From: Neobacillus nitrireducens
GTDB taxonomy: Bacteria; Bacillota; Bacilli; Bacillales; Cytobacillaceae
NCBI RefSeq assembly: GCF_030915405.1
Contig: NZ_CP133262.1
Location: 2,790,001-2,854,000, forward strand
DNA: 64,000 bases
Direction: 5' to 3'
Position numbers and translations under genes: made by a program
The notes under the pieces: generated by a model
The model's input: only the letters and a program-made list of their open reading frames with translations
What the model was told of the DNA's origin: nothing
Database searches by the model: none
In this document: piece by piece, positions 8,080 through 17,296 of the stretch
How the letters are laid out: every line of letters begins with the position of its first letter
How positions within the stretch are numbered: position 1 is the stretch's first letter

Positions 8080-9543
8080 TTATTTTGGACTATATTTTAT
8101 ATAGCCCACTTCTTCCACTAGCTTTTGGCCTTGTGGTCCTTGCATCCATTCGAGGAATGGTTGGATGGTGCTCACTTTTTTGTTGTCCTTCACTGTAATT
8201 GCATAGAGAGAGGCGGTGAATGGGTAGTTGTCACTCGCGATGTTTTCAGGACTAGGTTCAATCCCATTAATGGCAAGCAGTTTAATATCTGAATTGGCCT
8301 TCATTCCTGTTGCAAAAAAGCGAAAGGAAAAACCAATCGAGTTATCGTAGTTTCGGTAGTCCGCTACTTGTTCGATAATCCCGCCCATTCCTTCAGGCAC
8401 CTCTTCTTTTAAGGGCTTCATAATCGGTGTATCGCCCATAATTTTCTCCAAAAGTGTTTGGCTTCCTGAATTTTCGGGGCGTTGAAAGGCAATAATTTTT
8501 TCATTCTTACCACCAAGCTTTGACCAGTTTTTTATTTTACCAGAGTAGATATCTTTAATCTGGGCTACTGATAATCTATCAATTTTATTATCCGCATTGA
8601 CAAAAAAGACAAACGCTTCCTTGCCAATTGGGGTCATGACAAGCTCTTTTCCTGCCTCTTGTGCCATTTGCTGCTGTTTCTTCGATGGTTCTGCACCGAA
8701 GTAAATATCGACATCCCCTGTTAAAAGCCGCTCGTAGGCATAAATGGTATTGGTAAAGGTAATGACTTCGCTTACCTCTGGAGAGACTTTTTCAATATTT
8801 TCATAGGTTGCATTCGCAAAGGCAGAGTAAACCGGGAATGCAGCTTCTGCTCCATCTAAAATAGGCATTTCACTTGGGTTTTCGATGGTAAAGGTTGAAG
8901 TCGTTTTTAGTTTTGGCAGGATATTATCTGGATTGTTTACATCATACGGATAGAGGTCCGTACTAGAGTATCCTCCTCCATATTCGAAACCATAGGATGG
9001 CAGGACCGTTTGACTCCGGTGCCAATGAACAGCCGAACCCGTACCCATTGCAAGAACAAATACCATACCAACAGACAACAGCTGCTTTTTATCAATGGCA
9101 AGGAGCCTCCCCCCGTTCAACAGGGCAAAAAATAAACCTAAAACAAAGGAAAGCTCATAAGCGAGCGGCGCCCCAAGAAATAATCTTCCCTCTCCCAAAA
9201 GGAGGGCAATAAAATAGATGGGTGCATAGGCAAGATGAAAGATACTATAATACAACCAAGCTTCTGCTCCGTAAAACCCGCTGCTAATCAGCATAAATAC
9301 AGCCCAAAGTATAGCTGTATAGGCGAGGGGAATAAGGAAAAGGATCAATTTCTCTGTTAATTTTTCCTGCTTCATTAGTTTCTTGCTAACTAGAAACCCA
9401 GCGAGCCCCCCAACGATAATCAGGACGGGTAATGAGACCAATAAGATATTATCAAACTCCATTAGTATCGCTAATTCTAAAAATGAGACCCCAAGTGGCA
9501 CAATTCCAAAATACAATAATATGAACCTAAGTTTTTTCCCCAT
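8080..9543 (-). CDS. Six-helix membrane protein fused to a PstS-like substrate-binding domain
   Basis: The first ~180 residues hold six predicted membrane helices (about 8-28, 34-54, 67-90, 101-120, 127-147, 160-176). The remainder (about 215-487) is an extracytoplasmic binding domain of the PstS/PBP-like type. Landmarks include DIYFGAEPSKKQ, a Ser-rich anion-binding segment QRPENSGSQTLLEKIM, and GFSFRFF near the end. PstS proteins are usually lipoproteins serving an ABC importer, whereas this one is permanently tied to a membrane domain and has no PstABC neighbours. It may sense phosphate or another oxyanion, but this is inference. ATG at 9543 is preferred over GTG at 9561 because GGGAG lies seven bases upstream. 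Confidence 0.75.
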   Translation of the reverse strand: MGKKLRFILLYFGIVPLGVSFLELAILMEFDNILLVSLPVLIIVGGLAGFLVSKKLMKQEKLTEKLILFLIPLAYTAILWAVFMLISSGFYGAEAWLYYSIFHLAYAPIYFIALLLGEGRLFLGAPLAYELSFVLGLFFALLNGGRLLAIDKKQLLSVGMVFVLAMGTGSAVHWHRSQTVLPSYGFEYGGGYSSTDLYPYDVNNPDNILPKLKTTSTFTIENPSEMPILDGAEAAFPVYSAFANATYENIEKVSPEVSEVITFTNTIYAYERLLTGDVDIYFGAEPSKKQQQMAQEAGKELVMTPIGKEAFVFFVNADNKIDRLSVAQIKDIYSGKIKNWSKLGGKNEKIIAFQRPENSGSQTLLEKIMGDTPIMKPLKEEVPEGMGGIIEQVADYRNYDNSIGFSFRFFATGMKANSDIKLLAINGIEPSPENIASDNYPFTASLYAITVKDNKKVSTIQPFLEWMQGPQGQKLVEEVGYIKYSPK

Positions 9544-9698
9544 ATCCCCGCTCCCTTTCACCTTTGAAGTGATTATTCCGATATATTATATAGTGTAATT
9601 TTACACTTTTAGCTAATATTTTACAACAGATTAGTATTAAATTTCCAGACTTGTATGAGGGAACGATTCAATCAGTTATTCATAAGGGATCCAATCGT

Positions 9699-9734
9699 AA
9701 AAAAAGAGACCCTTCCGCATCGCGAAAAAGTCTC
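9699..9734 (-). terminator. Intrinsic terminator of the amidohydrolase gene
   Basis: GAGAC pairs with GTCTC and an inner eight-pair arm (TTTTTCGC with GCGGAAGG, allowing G-U) closes on a three-base loop. Seven T residues follow on the minus strand. It lies 30 nt beyond the stop at 9764. Confidence 0.85.
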
Positions 9735-9763
9735 CCTCACAACCTACTTAAATTTAGCTATAA

Positions 9764-10999
9764 CTATTTTGCTAACATCGTTAATACCGTATCTAATAAA
9801 ACATTTATCCCTTTTTCGCAATCTTCCCATGTTGTTAATTCTTCTTCACAGTGGCTTTTTCCGTTAATACTAGGTACAAACAGCATCGCAGTCGGAACGA
9901 AACTGGCAATAAACTGTGCATCATGGCCGGCACCACTGACCATTCTTCGATTAGAATAACCGAGTGACTGTGCTGACTCTTCTAGGAGCTGGCAGATTTC
10001 TGGCTCGAACCATACGGTGTCCCGCTCCCATAATTTTGTTGTTTTAACCTCACAGCCTTCATTTAAAGAGGTTAAATTTGGAAGAGTCTCGATGAAGTCT
10101 TTAACCGTTTGGACAATCACCATGTCTTTATGGCGTGCTTCAAGCGTAAAGACGACCTTATTCGGAATGACCGTGTGGATGCTCGGGTATACATTCACTC
10201 TGCCAATCGTGAAGACCAAATCTTCATCTAAAACGCTTAATCGCGTGCGGATTTCGTTAATTAAGTTATTAGTGGCAAACAGGGCATCTTTTCTCATATT
10301 CATTGGGGTTGTGCCGGCATGATCGGATTCCCCTGTCACTTCAATCTCATAGCAGGCCATTCCCACCACACATTCGACAACACCAATCGAGAGGGCCTCT
10401 TTTTCAAGAATTGGACCTTGTTCAATGTGAAGCTCCAAAAGGGCCGAGGCCTCTTTCAATCGATTCTCCACATTCCCTTCATACCCGCTCGCTTTTAGGG
10501 CCTCCCCAAAAGTAACTCCATCTGAATCTATTTTATTTAGCATAGTAGACTTATCAAATTTACCGGATAGCACCCCAGAAGCCATCATCGAGGGCTCAAA
10601 TCTGGCACCTTCTTCATTTGTAAAGTTAACAATCGTAATCGGAATTTGTGGTTTGATTTGGTTCTCGACTAACGTTCGAACCACTTCTAAACCTGCGACA
10701 ACCCCTAAGACGCCATCAAAACGGCCACCTTTTTTCACCGAGTCTAAATGGGAGCCAATAAGAATTGGCGGCTTGTCTTCATTACCTGCCAGTGTCGCAT
10801 ACATGCAGCCCATATCATCAACCGTGACCGTCAGTCCTAATTCCTCACAGCATAAACGGAAGTAATCCCTAACCCGAATATCTTCCATAGATAAGGACAA
10901 CCGTGTTACTCCATTGTTCTCTGTCCGGCCAAAGTTTGCAAATTGCTCTAATGTCGTTTTCAGCCTTTCCCCATTAATCACTAGCTTTTGTCGTTGCAT
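9764..10999 (-). CDS. M20-family Zn-dependent amidohydrolase (N-carbamoyl-L-amino acid hydrolase / allantoate amidohydrolase type)
   Basis: A 411-residue enzyme of the hydantoinase/carbamoylase branch of the M20 metallopeptidases. The metal ligands are visible: His84 (GSHLDS), Asp95 (GGRFDGVLGV), Glu130 with catalytic Glu129 (TNEEGARF), His191 (LHIEQG) and His383 (GKSHCEEE). A dimerisation/lid domain lies about 210-325. Relatives hydrolyse N-carbamoyl-L-amino acids, ureidopropionate or allantoate; the sequence alone does not decide which. No purine or hydantoin genes are adjacent. GGGAG lies nine bases before the ATG. Confidence 0.85.
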   Translation of the reverse strand: MQRQKLVINGERLKTTLEQFANFGRTENNGVTRLSLSMEDIRVRDYFRLCCEELGLTVTVDDMGCMYATLAGNEDKPPILIGSHLDSVKKGGRFDGVLGVVAGLEVVRTLVENQIKPQIPITIVNFTNEEGARFEPSMMASGVLSGKFDKSTMLNKIDSDGVTFGEALKASGYEGNVENRLKEASALLELHIEQGPILEKEALSIGVVECVVGMACYEIEVTGESDHAGTTPMNMRKDALFATNNLINEIRTRLSVLDEDLVFTIGRVNVYPSIHTVIPNKVVFTLEARHKDMVIVQTVKDFIETLPNLTSLNEGCEVKTTKLWERDTVWFEPEICQLLEESAQSLGYSNRRMVSGAGHDAQFIASFVPTAMLFVPSINGKSHCEEELTTWEDCEKGINVLLDTVLTMLAK

Positions 11000-11243
11000 G
11001 ATTAAACACTCCCTTTTTTTAATATGAGATTATCTGCAATATTCAGAGGTAAATAAATCTCTCGGAGGTGAAAAACGTAAATTCATTTGCAAAGGACATA
11101 CGAGTCAATTTTCATTTATGTAAATATTCAGTCAACAACTTAATTATACACCACAGACAATACCTGTCATTAGACAAAACAGCAAATCTTACCCACAAAT
11201 TGTTTTATCATTTGTATGAATTGAAAACATCGTTAAGAACAAA

Positions 11244-11387
11244 AGGCGCAAGCGCCCGTTCAGCGGCGTATGGCCTGGAGCGCTCCAACTGAGATAAAGG
11301 AAACACGAAGAGCGTTAGCGCATTCGTGCTTGACTTATCGTAGGGCGGAGAGCGAAGGACACTAGCCGTTGGGCGCTGGAGCTGGAT
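11244..11387. repeat. GC-rich interspersed mosaic repeat (Bacillus bcr-like type), copy A
   Basis: From GGCGCAAGCGCCC to GGGCGCTGGAGCTGGA this ~145-bp block is much richer in GC than its surroundings and carries several short hairpins (GGCGCAAGCGCC; GCGTTAGCG). It resembles the GGCGC...CTGGAGCTAGA interspersed repeats common in Bacillus genomes and shares its ends with the block at 14278-14395. An apparent short frame at 11068-11292 runs into it and is not a gene. Between the amidohydrolase start and this block (11000-11243) I see only AT-rich promoter-type DNA. Confidence 0.75.
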
Positions 11388-11451
11388 TCAAAGAGACTAA
11401 ATCAATTTATCCACAATTAAATTATTAAAATTTCCTATACAAATAAAAATT

Positions 11452-11499
11452 GGTGTCAGGCACCTCGTGGACAAATGTCCACGAACGGTGCCTGACACC
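11452..11499. repeat. Dispersed palindromic repeat, copy 4
   Basis: A complete 48-bp copy with inner palindrome CGTGGACAAATGTCCACG; the arms extend to TTGG/CCAA. It starts 26 nt beyond the mglC stop and can end the mgl transcript on the minus strand. Confidence 0.95.
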
Positions 11500-11525
11500 A
11501 ATTTAACAGCAAACTATTAAGCTAT

Positions 11526-12548
11526 TTATTTTTTCTTTGCATGTTTGCGCATGTCAAAGGCTACTGCGACGATGATGATTGCGCCTTTTACGATGAATTG
11601 GATGTATGGGCTTACGCCTAGGAAGGCTAGACCGTAGTTGATTACTTGGAAAATCAGTACCCCTGTGATAACACCAGGGACGGTTCCGATACCACCTGAT
11701 AGTGATACCCCACCGACGACGCAGGCTGCGATAGCATCTAATTCATACATATTACCTGTGTTGTTTGTTGCACTACCTACTCGTCCTGCTTCCAGTGTAC
11801 CTGTTAAGCCGTAAAGAAGACCGGCGATTGTGTAAATGATGATAAGATTTCTTGCTACGTTTACACCAGAAACCTTTGCTGCTTCCGGGTTTCCACCGAT
11901 TGCGTACATATTTTTACCGAGTTGCGTTTTATTCCAAATCACCCAAATGATCAGGGATACAACGATTGCATAGATAATGAGATATGGAAATTCATATTGG
12001 CCAATTTTTATTCCGCGCTGTGCAAAAGTTGTAAAGGCTTTGCTTAAACCACCAATAGGCTGTGCCCCATATGGCGGGCGGTCAAAATAAATCGAAGTTA
12101 GACCATAAACACCAATCATCATACCTAAAGTTGCAATGAATGGAGGTACGTGGAATTTTGCAACAATGACACCGTTTAATGCAGCAATAAGACCCGTTGC
12201 TGCCATTGCAACCAAAATCGGAACAATTAGTGGTAATTCAGGCAGGTTCGGATACATACGATATGCATAATCGCCAGCCTGTAACATAGAAGCTGAGATT
12301 ACCGCTGCAAGTCCAACCATCCGGCCTGCTGAAAGGTCTGTTCCTGCTGTAATTAAGATACCAGCAACCCCAAGTGCGATAATAATACGCGAAGAGGATT
12401 GACTTAAGATATTAATTAAGTTTGTCATCGATAAAAAGTCTGGAGAAGCAGCGACGATCCCGACAACAAGAAGAATTAAAACTACATAAATTACGTTATC
12501 AACAAGCCATTTAGACAAGTTTGATTTTTTCGAAGCCTGAGTATTCAT
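11526..12548 (-). CDS. mglC: Galactose/methyl-galactoside ABC importer, permease MglC
   Basis: A 340-residue hydrophobic protein with about nine membrane helices. It contains the BPD_transp_2 signature (ITAGTDLSAGRMVGLAA near the N-terminus, GLTGTLEAGRVGSATNNTG and LSGGIGTVPG towards the C-terminus) and matches E. coli MglC closely in the segments I know. It forms the membrane channel of a CUT2 importer with MglA and MglB. ATG at 12548 has AGGAGG at seven bases; the ATG at 12554 overlaps that site too closely. It follows mglA by 11 nt. Confidence 0.93.
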   Translation of the reverse strand: MNTQASKKSNLSKWLVDNVIYVVLILLVVGIVAASPDFLSMTNLINILSQSSSRIIIALGVAGILITAGTDLSAGRMVGLAAVISASMLQAGDYAYRMYPNLPELPLIVPILVAMAATGLIAALNGVIVAKFHVPPFIATLGMMIGVYGLTSIYFDRPPYGAQPIGGLSKAFTTFAQRGIKIGQYEFPYLIIYAIVVSLIIWVIWNKTQLGKNMYAIGGNPEAAKVSGVNVARNLIIIYTIAGLLYGLTGTLEAGRVGSATNNTGNMYELDAIAACVVGGVSLSGGIGTVPGVITGVLIFQVINYGLAFLGVSPYIQFIVKGAIIIVAVAFDMRKHAKKK

Positions 12549-12559
12549 ATCCATTCCTC

Positions 12560-14065
12560 CTAATACAAAGCTGCTAATTGCATGATTTTTTCCTGAGATG
12601 TTGCGTGCGTCTCAACAATTCCAGCTGCTTTTCCATTACTCATTACTAAAATTCGGTCTGTTACACCCAAAAGCTCAGGCATTTCGGAAGAAATCATGAT
12701 AATCCCTTTTCCTTCTGCGGCTAATTGGTTAATGAGCTGATAAATTTCAAACTTTGCTCCTACATCAATACCCCTTGTAGGTTCATCCAACAATAAAATA
12801 TCCGGTTTCGTTAGGAGCCAGCGACCAATAATTACCTTCTGTTGGTTACCGCCTGATAGACTTCCAATGGATGTCTTTTGGGTAGGTGTCTTTACTTTCA
12901 TGGAATCAATTACCCACTGGGTATCATCGGCCACTTTCCGATCAGATAGAAAACCGCTTTTTGTTTTATATTGTTTCATGTTTGAAATGATTGAGTTAAA
13001 GCTAATGCTAAGTTCAGGGAAAATACCCGTTGATCTTCTTTCTTCCGTCACTAGGGCAAAGCCATTTTTGATCGCTTGCTGCGGGGAATGATTTTTAACA
13101 GCCTTGCCATTTAATTCAATCTTTCCAGCTGTTAGCGCCCTCATCCCAAATAAGGCTTCTACGACCTCGGTCCGTTTCGAACCAACCAATCCGGCAATAC
13201 CTAAGATTTCACCCTTTTTTAAGTCAAAGCTCACATTAGAAAAAGAAGGCTGTGTTTCTGCTGTCAGGTCAGTAACCTTCAATATTAATTCGCCCGGCTT
13301 GTTTATTTTTTCAGGGAAGCGTTGTGAAAGGTCACGTCCAACCATCAATTTAATAATTTCATCGGTTGTTAGGCTTTTCGAACTTTTTGTCGCGATATAC
13401 TGACCATCACGCATGATTGTTACTTCGTCGGAAATCTTTAAGATTTCCTCCATTTTGTGTGAAATATAGATAATTGCTACATTCTCACTTTGAAGCCTTT
13501 TGATGATTCTGAACAGGTGATTTACTTCCGTCTCAGTTAAAGATGATGTTGGCTCATCCATGACGATAATTTTGGAATGGTAGGAAACAGCTTTTGCAAT
13601 TTCGACCATCTGCATTTCGGAAACAGAAAGCGTACTTACCTTACTGCGTGGATCAATACTGATATCCAGACTTTTAAAAATAGCTGCTGTATCCTGGTAC
13701 ATTTTCTTTTCATCGATAAAAATGCCCTTCTTCGGATAACGACCCAGCCAAATATTATCCATAACATTTTGTTGACGTACCTGATTTAGTTCTTGGTGGA
13801 CCATGGAAACACCGTTTTCAAGTGCTTGCTTCGAATTGGCAAAAGAAATTTCTTTCCCGTCAAAGAGGATTTTGCCCTCGTCCATGGAGTAAATCCCAAA
13901 TAAGCATTTCATTAACGTTGATTTCCCTGCACCGTTCTCGCCCATTAAGGCATGCACCGATCCGGGTTTTACTTTTAGTGAAACATTGTCTAAAGCGAGT
14001 ACCCCCGGGAACCTTTTGGTTATATTAAGCATTTCTAGTAAATTAGTAGTACTTGATTCTGACAT
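12560..14065 (-). CDS. mglA: Galactose ABC importer, tandem ATPase MglA
   Basis: A 501-residue protein with two ATPase domains. The first has Walker [10 protein letters not shown], signature LSVSEMQM and Walker [12 protein letters not shown]. The second has a degenerate Walker A (GLVGSKRTE) but an intact LSGGNQQKV signature and [15 protein letters not shown]. This asymmetry is normal for CUT2 ATPases. Similarity to E. coli MglA is very high, including SMVHQELN and [20 protein letters not shown] lies eight bases before the start. It is separated from mglB by 333 bp of repeat DNA, an unusual gap for an operon of this type. Confidence 0.95.
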   Translation of the reverse strand: MSESSTTNLLEMLNITKRFPGVLALDNVSLKVKPGSVHALMGENGAGKSTLMKCLFGIYSMDEGKILFDGKEISFANSKQALENGVSMVHQELNQVRQQNVMDNIWLGRYPKKGIFIDEKKMYQDTAAIFKSLDISIDPRSKVSTLSVSEMQMVEIAKAVSYHSKIIVMDEPTSSLTETEVNHLFRIIKRLQSENVAIIYISHKMEEILKISDEVTIMRDGQYIATKSSKSLTTDEIIKLMVGRDLSQRFPEKINKPGELILKVTDLTAETQPSFSNVSFDLKKGEILGIAGLVGSKRTEVVEALFGMRALTAGKIELNGKAVKNHSPQQAIKNGFALVTEERRSTGIFPELSISFNSIISNMKQYKTKSGFLSDRKVADDTQWVIDSMKVKTPTQKTSIGSLSGGNQQKVIIGRWLLTKPDILLLDEPTRGIDVGAKFEIYQLINQLAAEGKGIIMISSEMPELLGVTDRILVMSNGKAAGIVETHATSQEKIMQLAALY

Positions 14066-14164
14066 GAGCGAACCTCCTCTGAAACCATTTAGAAAAATAT
14101 GAGATACTCCACTGGATGCCTCTCAAACTTTTAAAGAGAGTAATAATTTTTTGCGGTATCCGGC

Positions 14165-14395
14165 TCCATTTTCTTGGAGTCTTACCCCGAACGAAGGAAA
14201 AGCGTCCGCTTTTCCTTTGTTCGAGGAGCGCCAAGGGGCAGAGTGCCCCCGGACAGGCGCTAGCTCTAAACATTACAGTCTAGCTGCAGCGCCTAGGTGC
14301 TCGCAGGTCTACAGCCAATCCGTCAAGAAGGTTAAAGAGCAACCTTCTCGCCGGCTCGTCTTATGCCTGTCGCCCCTGGACAAGGCGCTTCCTCT
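14165..14395. repeat. GC-rich interspersed mosaic repeat between mglB and mglA (copy B, composite)
   Basis: Two blocks adjoin. Block one (14165-14275) holds a near-perfect hairpin with 17-base arms at 14188-14204 and 14207-14223, and a second hairpin around GGGGCAGAGTGCCCC. Block two (14278-14395), from TCTAGCTGCAGCGCC to GGACAAGGCGCTT, resembles a widespread Bacillus interspersed repeat and shares its terminal motifs with copy A at 11244. The element fills nearly all of the 333-bp mglB-mglA gap and would be transcribed with the operon. Confidence 0.75.
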
Positions 14396-14398
14396 TTC

Positions 14399-15463
14399 TT
14401 ATTTATATGCGTCTCTACCCACTTGGATATTATCTTTTGTTACTTCGATGTAAGGAACACGAACGGCTTTTTTATCATCAAGTTTCCACTCAGTTCCGTC
14501 TAAAACATCCTTACCGTTAGCTGCATTTGCTGCTAAATCAATCGTTGCTTTCCCTTGGTTTTTCGCGTCATTTAAGATTGAACCAACCATTTTGCCGCTT
14601 TCGATCATTTCAAGTGCTTCTGGAATCGCGTCAACACCTACAACTGGCATGAACTTGTCACCAGAGAAGTAACCTGCTTTTTCAAGAGAAGCAATGGCAC
14701 CTAATGCCATACCATCGTTGTTAGCGATAACGAATTCAATTTTTTCATTGTATTTTGCAATCCAAGCATCCATTTTCTCAGTAGCTTTCATTGCATCCCA
14801 CATTGCTGTATCCATTGCTAATTCTTCTACTTGGATGCCTTTTTCTTTTACAGTATCAATAGCAAACTTTGTACGTGCTTCTGCATCTGGATGTCCTGGC
14901 TCACCTTTAAGTAAAACGTATTGAAGCTTGCCATCTTTATTTTTGTCATATTTATCTTTGTTAGCTTCCCATGCTTTTGCGATCAGTTCACCTTGAAGGA
15001 CACCTGATTCTGAAGATGTGGTTCCAACATAATAAGCTTTATCATAGCCAGTTAATACAGTTGCATCCGGCTCTTTGTTAAAGAAGATAACTGGAATATC
15101 TTTAGCTTTCGCTTTGTCTACAATCGTTTGCGCTGCTTTTGGATCCACTAGGTTAATAGCTAGTGATTTTGCTCCTTTGGCAATAAGTGTGTCAACTTGC
15201 TCAATTTGTTTGGCTTGGTCGTTTTGTGAGTCATTCAACATTAACTTTACTTTATCTTTTGCTGCAGTATCCATCGCACGGCGTACATAGGACATAAAGT
15301 TATCATCAAATTTGTAAATCGTTGCACCCACTGCCGGTAGCGCGTCGCCCTTGTCTTTTCCAGAATCTGTACCGCTGGTTGAATTACTACTGCAGCCTGT
15401 TGCTAATAGAATGCTAGATGCAACCGTTAAAGATAGAATTAAACCTTTTTTCTTTTTAAACAT
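14399..15463 (-). CDS. mglB: Galactose/glucose-binding lipoprotein MglB
   Basis: A 354-residue periplasmic-binding-protein-type lipoprotein. The signal sequence ends in the lipobox LATGC with lipidated Cys24. The mature part has the two-lobed Peripla_BP_4 fold with [37 protein letters not shown] and [20 protein letters not shown], as in E. coli MglB. It captures D-galactose or D-glucose outside the membrane and delivers it to MglAC. It is the first gene of mglBAC, with CcpA-like and LacI-operator-like sites upstream. Confidence 0.93.
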   Translation of the reverse strand: MFKKKKGLILSLTVASSILLATGCSSNSTSGTDSGKDKGDALPAVGATIYKFDDNFMSYVRRAMDTAAKDKVKLMLNDSQNDQAKQIEQVDTLIAKGAKSLAINLVDPKAAQTIVDKAKAKDIPVIFFNKEPDATVLTGYDKAYYVGTTSSESGVLQGELIAKAWEANKDKYDKNKDGKLQYVLLKGEPGHPDAEARTKFAIDTVKEKGIQVEELAMDTAMWDAMKATEKMDAWIAKYNEKIEFVIANNDGMALGAIASLEKAGYFSGDKFMPVVGVDAIPEALEMIESGKMVGSILNDAKNQGKATIDLAANAANGKDVLDGTEWKLDDKKAVRVPYIEVTKDNIQVGRDAYK

Positions 15464-15532
15464 GTTGTCATTCTCCTTTTACTATTTAGTAAAGACTCTG
15501 GTAAGGCAGCATGACCGCTCCACTTAACCTTG

Positions 15533-15548
15533 GTGTAAGCCCTTACAC
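15533..15548. promoter_or_regulatory. LacI-family operator-like palindrome upstream of mglB
   Basis: GTGTAAGCCCTTACAC has perfect seven-base arms around a central CC, close to the even-spaced TGTAAGCGCTTACA form favoured by LacI-family repressors. It lies 70 bp before mglB. The galR-like gene in this island is the natural candidate regulator; this is an inference. Confidence 0.5.
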
Positions 15549-15583
15549 ATATGTTAGCATGGGGGGAATCCCCGCAATAGGTC

Positions 15584-15620
15584 AAAAGTCTAGCATAAAT
15601 TTGTGATTATCTAGACTTTT
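15584..15620. promoter_or_regulatory. Long-spaced inverted repeat in the mglB promoter region
   Basis: AAAAGTCTAG (15584-15593) and CTAGACTTTT (15611-15620) are perfect 10-base arms separated by 17 bases. The repeat lies between the cre-like site and the LacI-like operator. It may be a binding site for the adjacent YesN-type regulator, or a weak hairpin. Confidence 0.4.
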
Positions 15621-15621
15621 T

Positions 15622-15635
15622 TGCAAACGCTTTAT
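15622..15635. promoter_or_regulatory. CcpA (cre)-like site upstream of mglB
   Basis: TGCAAACGCTTTAT matches the core of the Bacillus cre consensus (TGNAANCGNWWNCA) except near the last bases. Its position upstream of mglB fits catabolite control of a sugar importer. Confidence 0.5.
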
Positions 15636-15660
15636 TTTTTACCACAATTGACCTCGAATT

Positions 15661-15696
15661 AAAAATGAGACCGATCCACAGCTGGGATTGGTCTCA
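15661..15696 (-). terminator. Intrinsic terminator after the YesN-type regulator
   Basis: On the minus strand TGAGACCAATCC pairs with GGATCGGTCTCA (one mismatch), with a seven-base loop and five T residues after it. It begins 14 nt beyond the stop at 15710 and separates the sensor triad from mglBAC. Confidence 0.85.
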
Positions 15697-15709
15697 TCGG
15701 TGAAATCTA

Positions 15710-17296
15710 TTAACTTACGGTTACTTTACGAAATTCAGTAGGCGATAAACCTGTGTGCTTTTTAAAGACTCGGCTAAAATAGTTTGGATCCTTGTAACCA
15801 ATCGAGTAGCATATTTCCTTCAAGCTTTTTCCCGGATCAACCATCTCAGCCTTAGCACGATTAATTCTTATTTCCGTCAAATAATCAATAAAGGTCATCC
15901 CGAAGCGATCTTTGAATAATTTACTAAAATAATAGGGACTAAGCTCCACGTATTCTGCCGCCGATTCCAACGTAATCGACTCTGCATAATGCCTTTCGAT
16001 ATACTCCTTCGCTTTATGGAGCATACCCTTTGCATGATTGTTGCGCCACACCTGGACATGATGAACAACTGCCAATAAATGGGCCTTTCCTTTTTCAAAA
16101 ATTGTCATGATCTCCTCAGACTCTTCTACCGCAGGTATCCGTTCATAGCTTATGCCCAGTTCATGGAGCATCCGGGAGACGAGAATAAACAATTCATCAA
16201 AGGACTTTTTCACGAGGGAACCATTTGTATTCTTTTCCTCAACCAGCATCGTGGCAAACGATTCAAAAATAAACAAGACTTGATTAACATCTCCCTGCCG
16301 AACGGCTTCTAATAGCTTCTTCTCAGTCTCTAACAATTCAGATGAGGACGGCAGTTCAGCCGAACCTTGTTTAACCGCAAATAAATACTTACGATTCGAA
16401 GTTTTTGCGAGTTGCTGCAAGGCCATATGCGCTTCAAGATAGGATTTATTTAGCTCATGGGCATGGTTATATGGCAGCCCAACCCCAATCCTCAACTCGG
16501 CATTAAATCCTTTCTTTTCAAAAATACGGTTCAATTGATCGATAATCATCTGGGCATTTGTTTTAAGATGAACCTTTTCTATAGTTTTTTTAGTAAGGAA
16601 TAACACAGGAACCTGCAAATCGGTTAACGGCCCAACCATCATTTCCTGATTCATCCCGACAGAATGAAGGGTATCTTTCAGCCACAGATACCAATTCTGC
16701 TTTTGATCTATAGATATTTCGGTCCCTTCTTTAGGACGGAGCAAAAACAGCATAATATACCCTGAAGTAATTTCAACTCCAAGCAGCTGACCCCATTCAT
16801 CAAAAGTGATATCCTGAACTTGATTCACTAAAACAGTCGATACCCATTCCTTTTGCGCGATTGATACCGCACGGTCCAGGTTTTGGCGCAAGTTATGCTG
16901 CTCTTCTCGCTGCTTACTCTCCTCAAAGATCTCACTAGAAACGCGCTCTAATGCTGCAAGAATATCTTGCTTTCTGCTAGGTTTTAGGATGTATTCCTTC
17001 ACACCCTGCTGCATCACTTCTTTTGCATATTCAAACGTATTAAAGGCGGAAACCATGATAAAGCGAATGACGGGATTAATTTTTTTTATCGCTTTGACAG
17101 CTTGCACACCATCAATTCCGGGCATTTTTATATCCATAAAAATAATATCCGGCCGCTGTTCCCTGGCCATTTCGATCGCTATCCTTCCATTGGGGGCTTC
17201 TCCAATGACCATTACATCCTTTGAAGAACTGTTTATGATTTTCGTTAATGCAGTTCGCTCGAGGATTTCATCATCTACTATAAGAATTTTTAACAA
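15710..17296 (-). CDS. YesN-type response regulator (receiver plus AraC domain) of the galactose sensor triad
   Basis: A 528-residue protein with an N-terminal receiver (ILIVDDE, phosphoacceptor Asp55 in FMDIKMPGIDG, conserved Lys in ILKPSRK). A long linker follows, then a C-terminal AraC/XylS double helix-turn-helix ending in ICYSIGYKDPNYFSRVFKKHTG and SPTEFRK. TTG at 17296 is the likely start, with AAAGGGGG eight bases upstream; the longer frame to 17317 has its Shine-Dalgarno directly touching the codon. It overlaps the end of the kinase gene. It probably activates the adjacent mglBAC operon, by analogy with YesN/XylFII-LytS systems. Confidence 0.9.
   Translation of the reverse strand: MLKILIVDDEILERTALTKIINSSSKDVMVIGEAPNGRIAIEMAREQRPDIIFMDIKMPGIDGVQAVKAIKKINPVIRFIMVSAFNTFEYAKEVMQQGVKEYILKPSRKQDILAALERVSSEIFEESKQREEQHNLRQNLDRAVSIAQKEWVSTVLVNQVQDITFDEWGQLLGVEITSGYIMLFLLRPKEGTEISIDQKQNWYLWLKDTLHSVGMNQEMMVGPLTDLQVPVLFLTKKTIEKVHLKTNAQMIIDQLNRIFEKKGFNAELRIGVGLPYNHAHELNKSYLEAHMALQQLAKTSNRKYLFAVKQGSAELPSSSELLETEKKLLEAVRQGDVNQVLFIFESFATMLVEEKNTNGSLVKKSFDELFILVSRMLHELGISYERIPAVEESEEIMTIFEKGKAHLLAVVHHVQVWRNNHAKGMLHKAKEYIERHYAESITLESAAEYVELSPYYFSKLFKDRFGMTFIDYLTEIRINRAKAEMVDPGKSLKEICYSIGYKDPNYFSRVFKKHTGLSPTEFRKVTVS

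Noticed and set aside
11068-11292. 74-codon plus-strand frame after GGAGG
   Set aside because: Half of it runs through the GC-rich interspersed repeat and the protein has no recognisable pattern; treated as chance.
12560-14065. Degenerate second Walker A of MglA as a mutation
   Set aside because: The same degeneration is normal in CUT2-family tandem ATPases.
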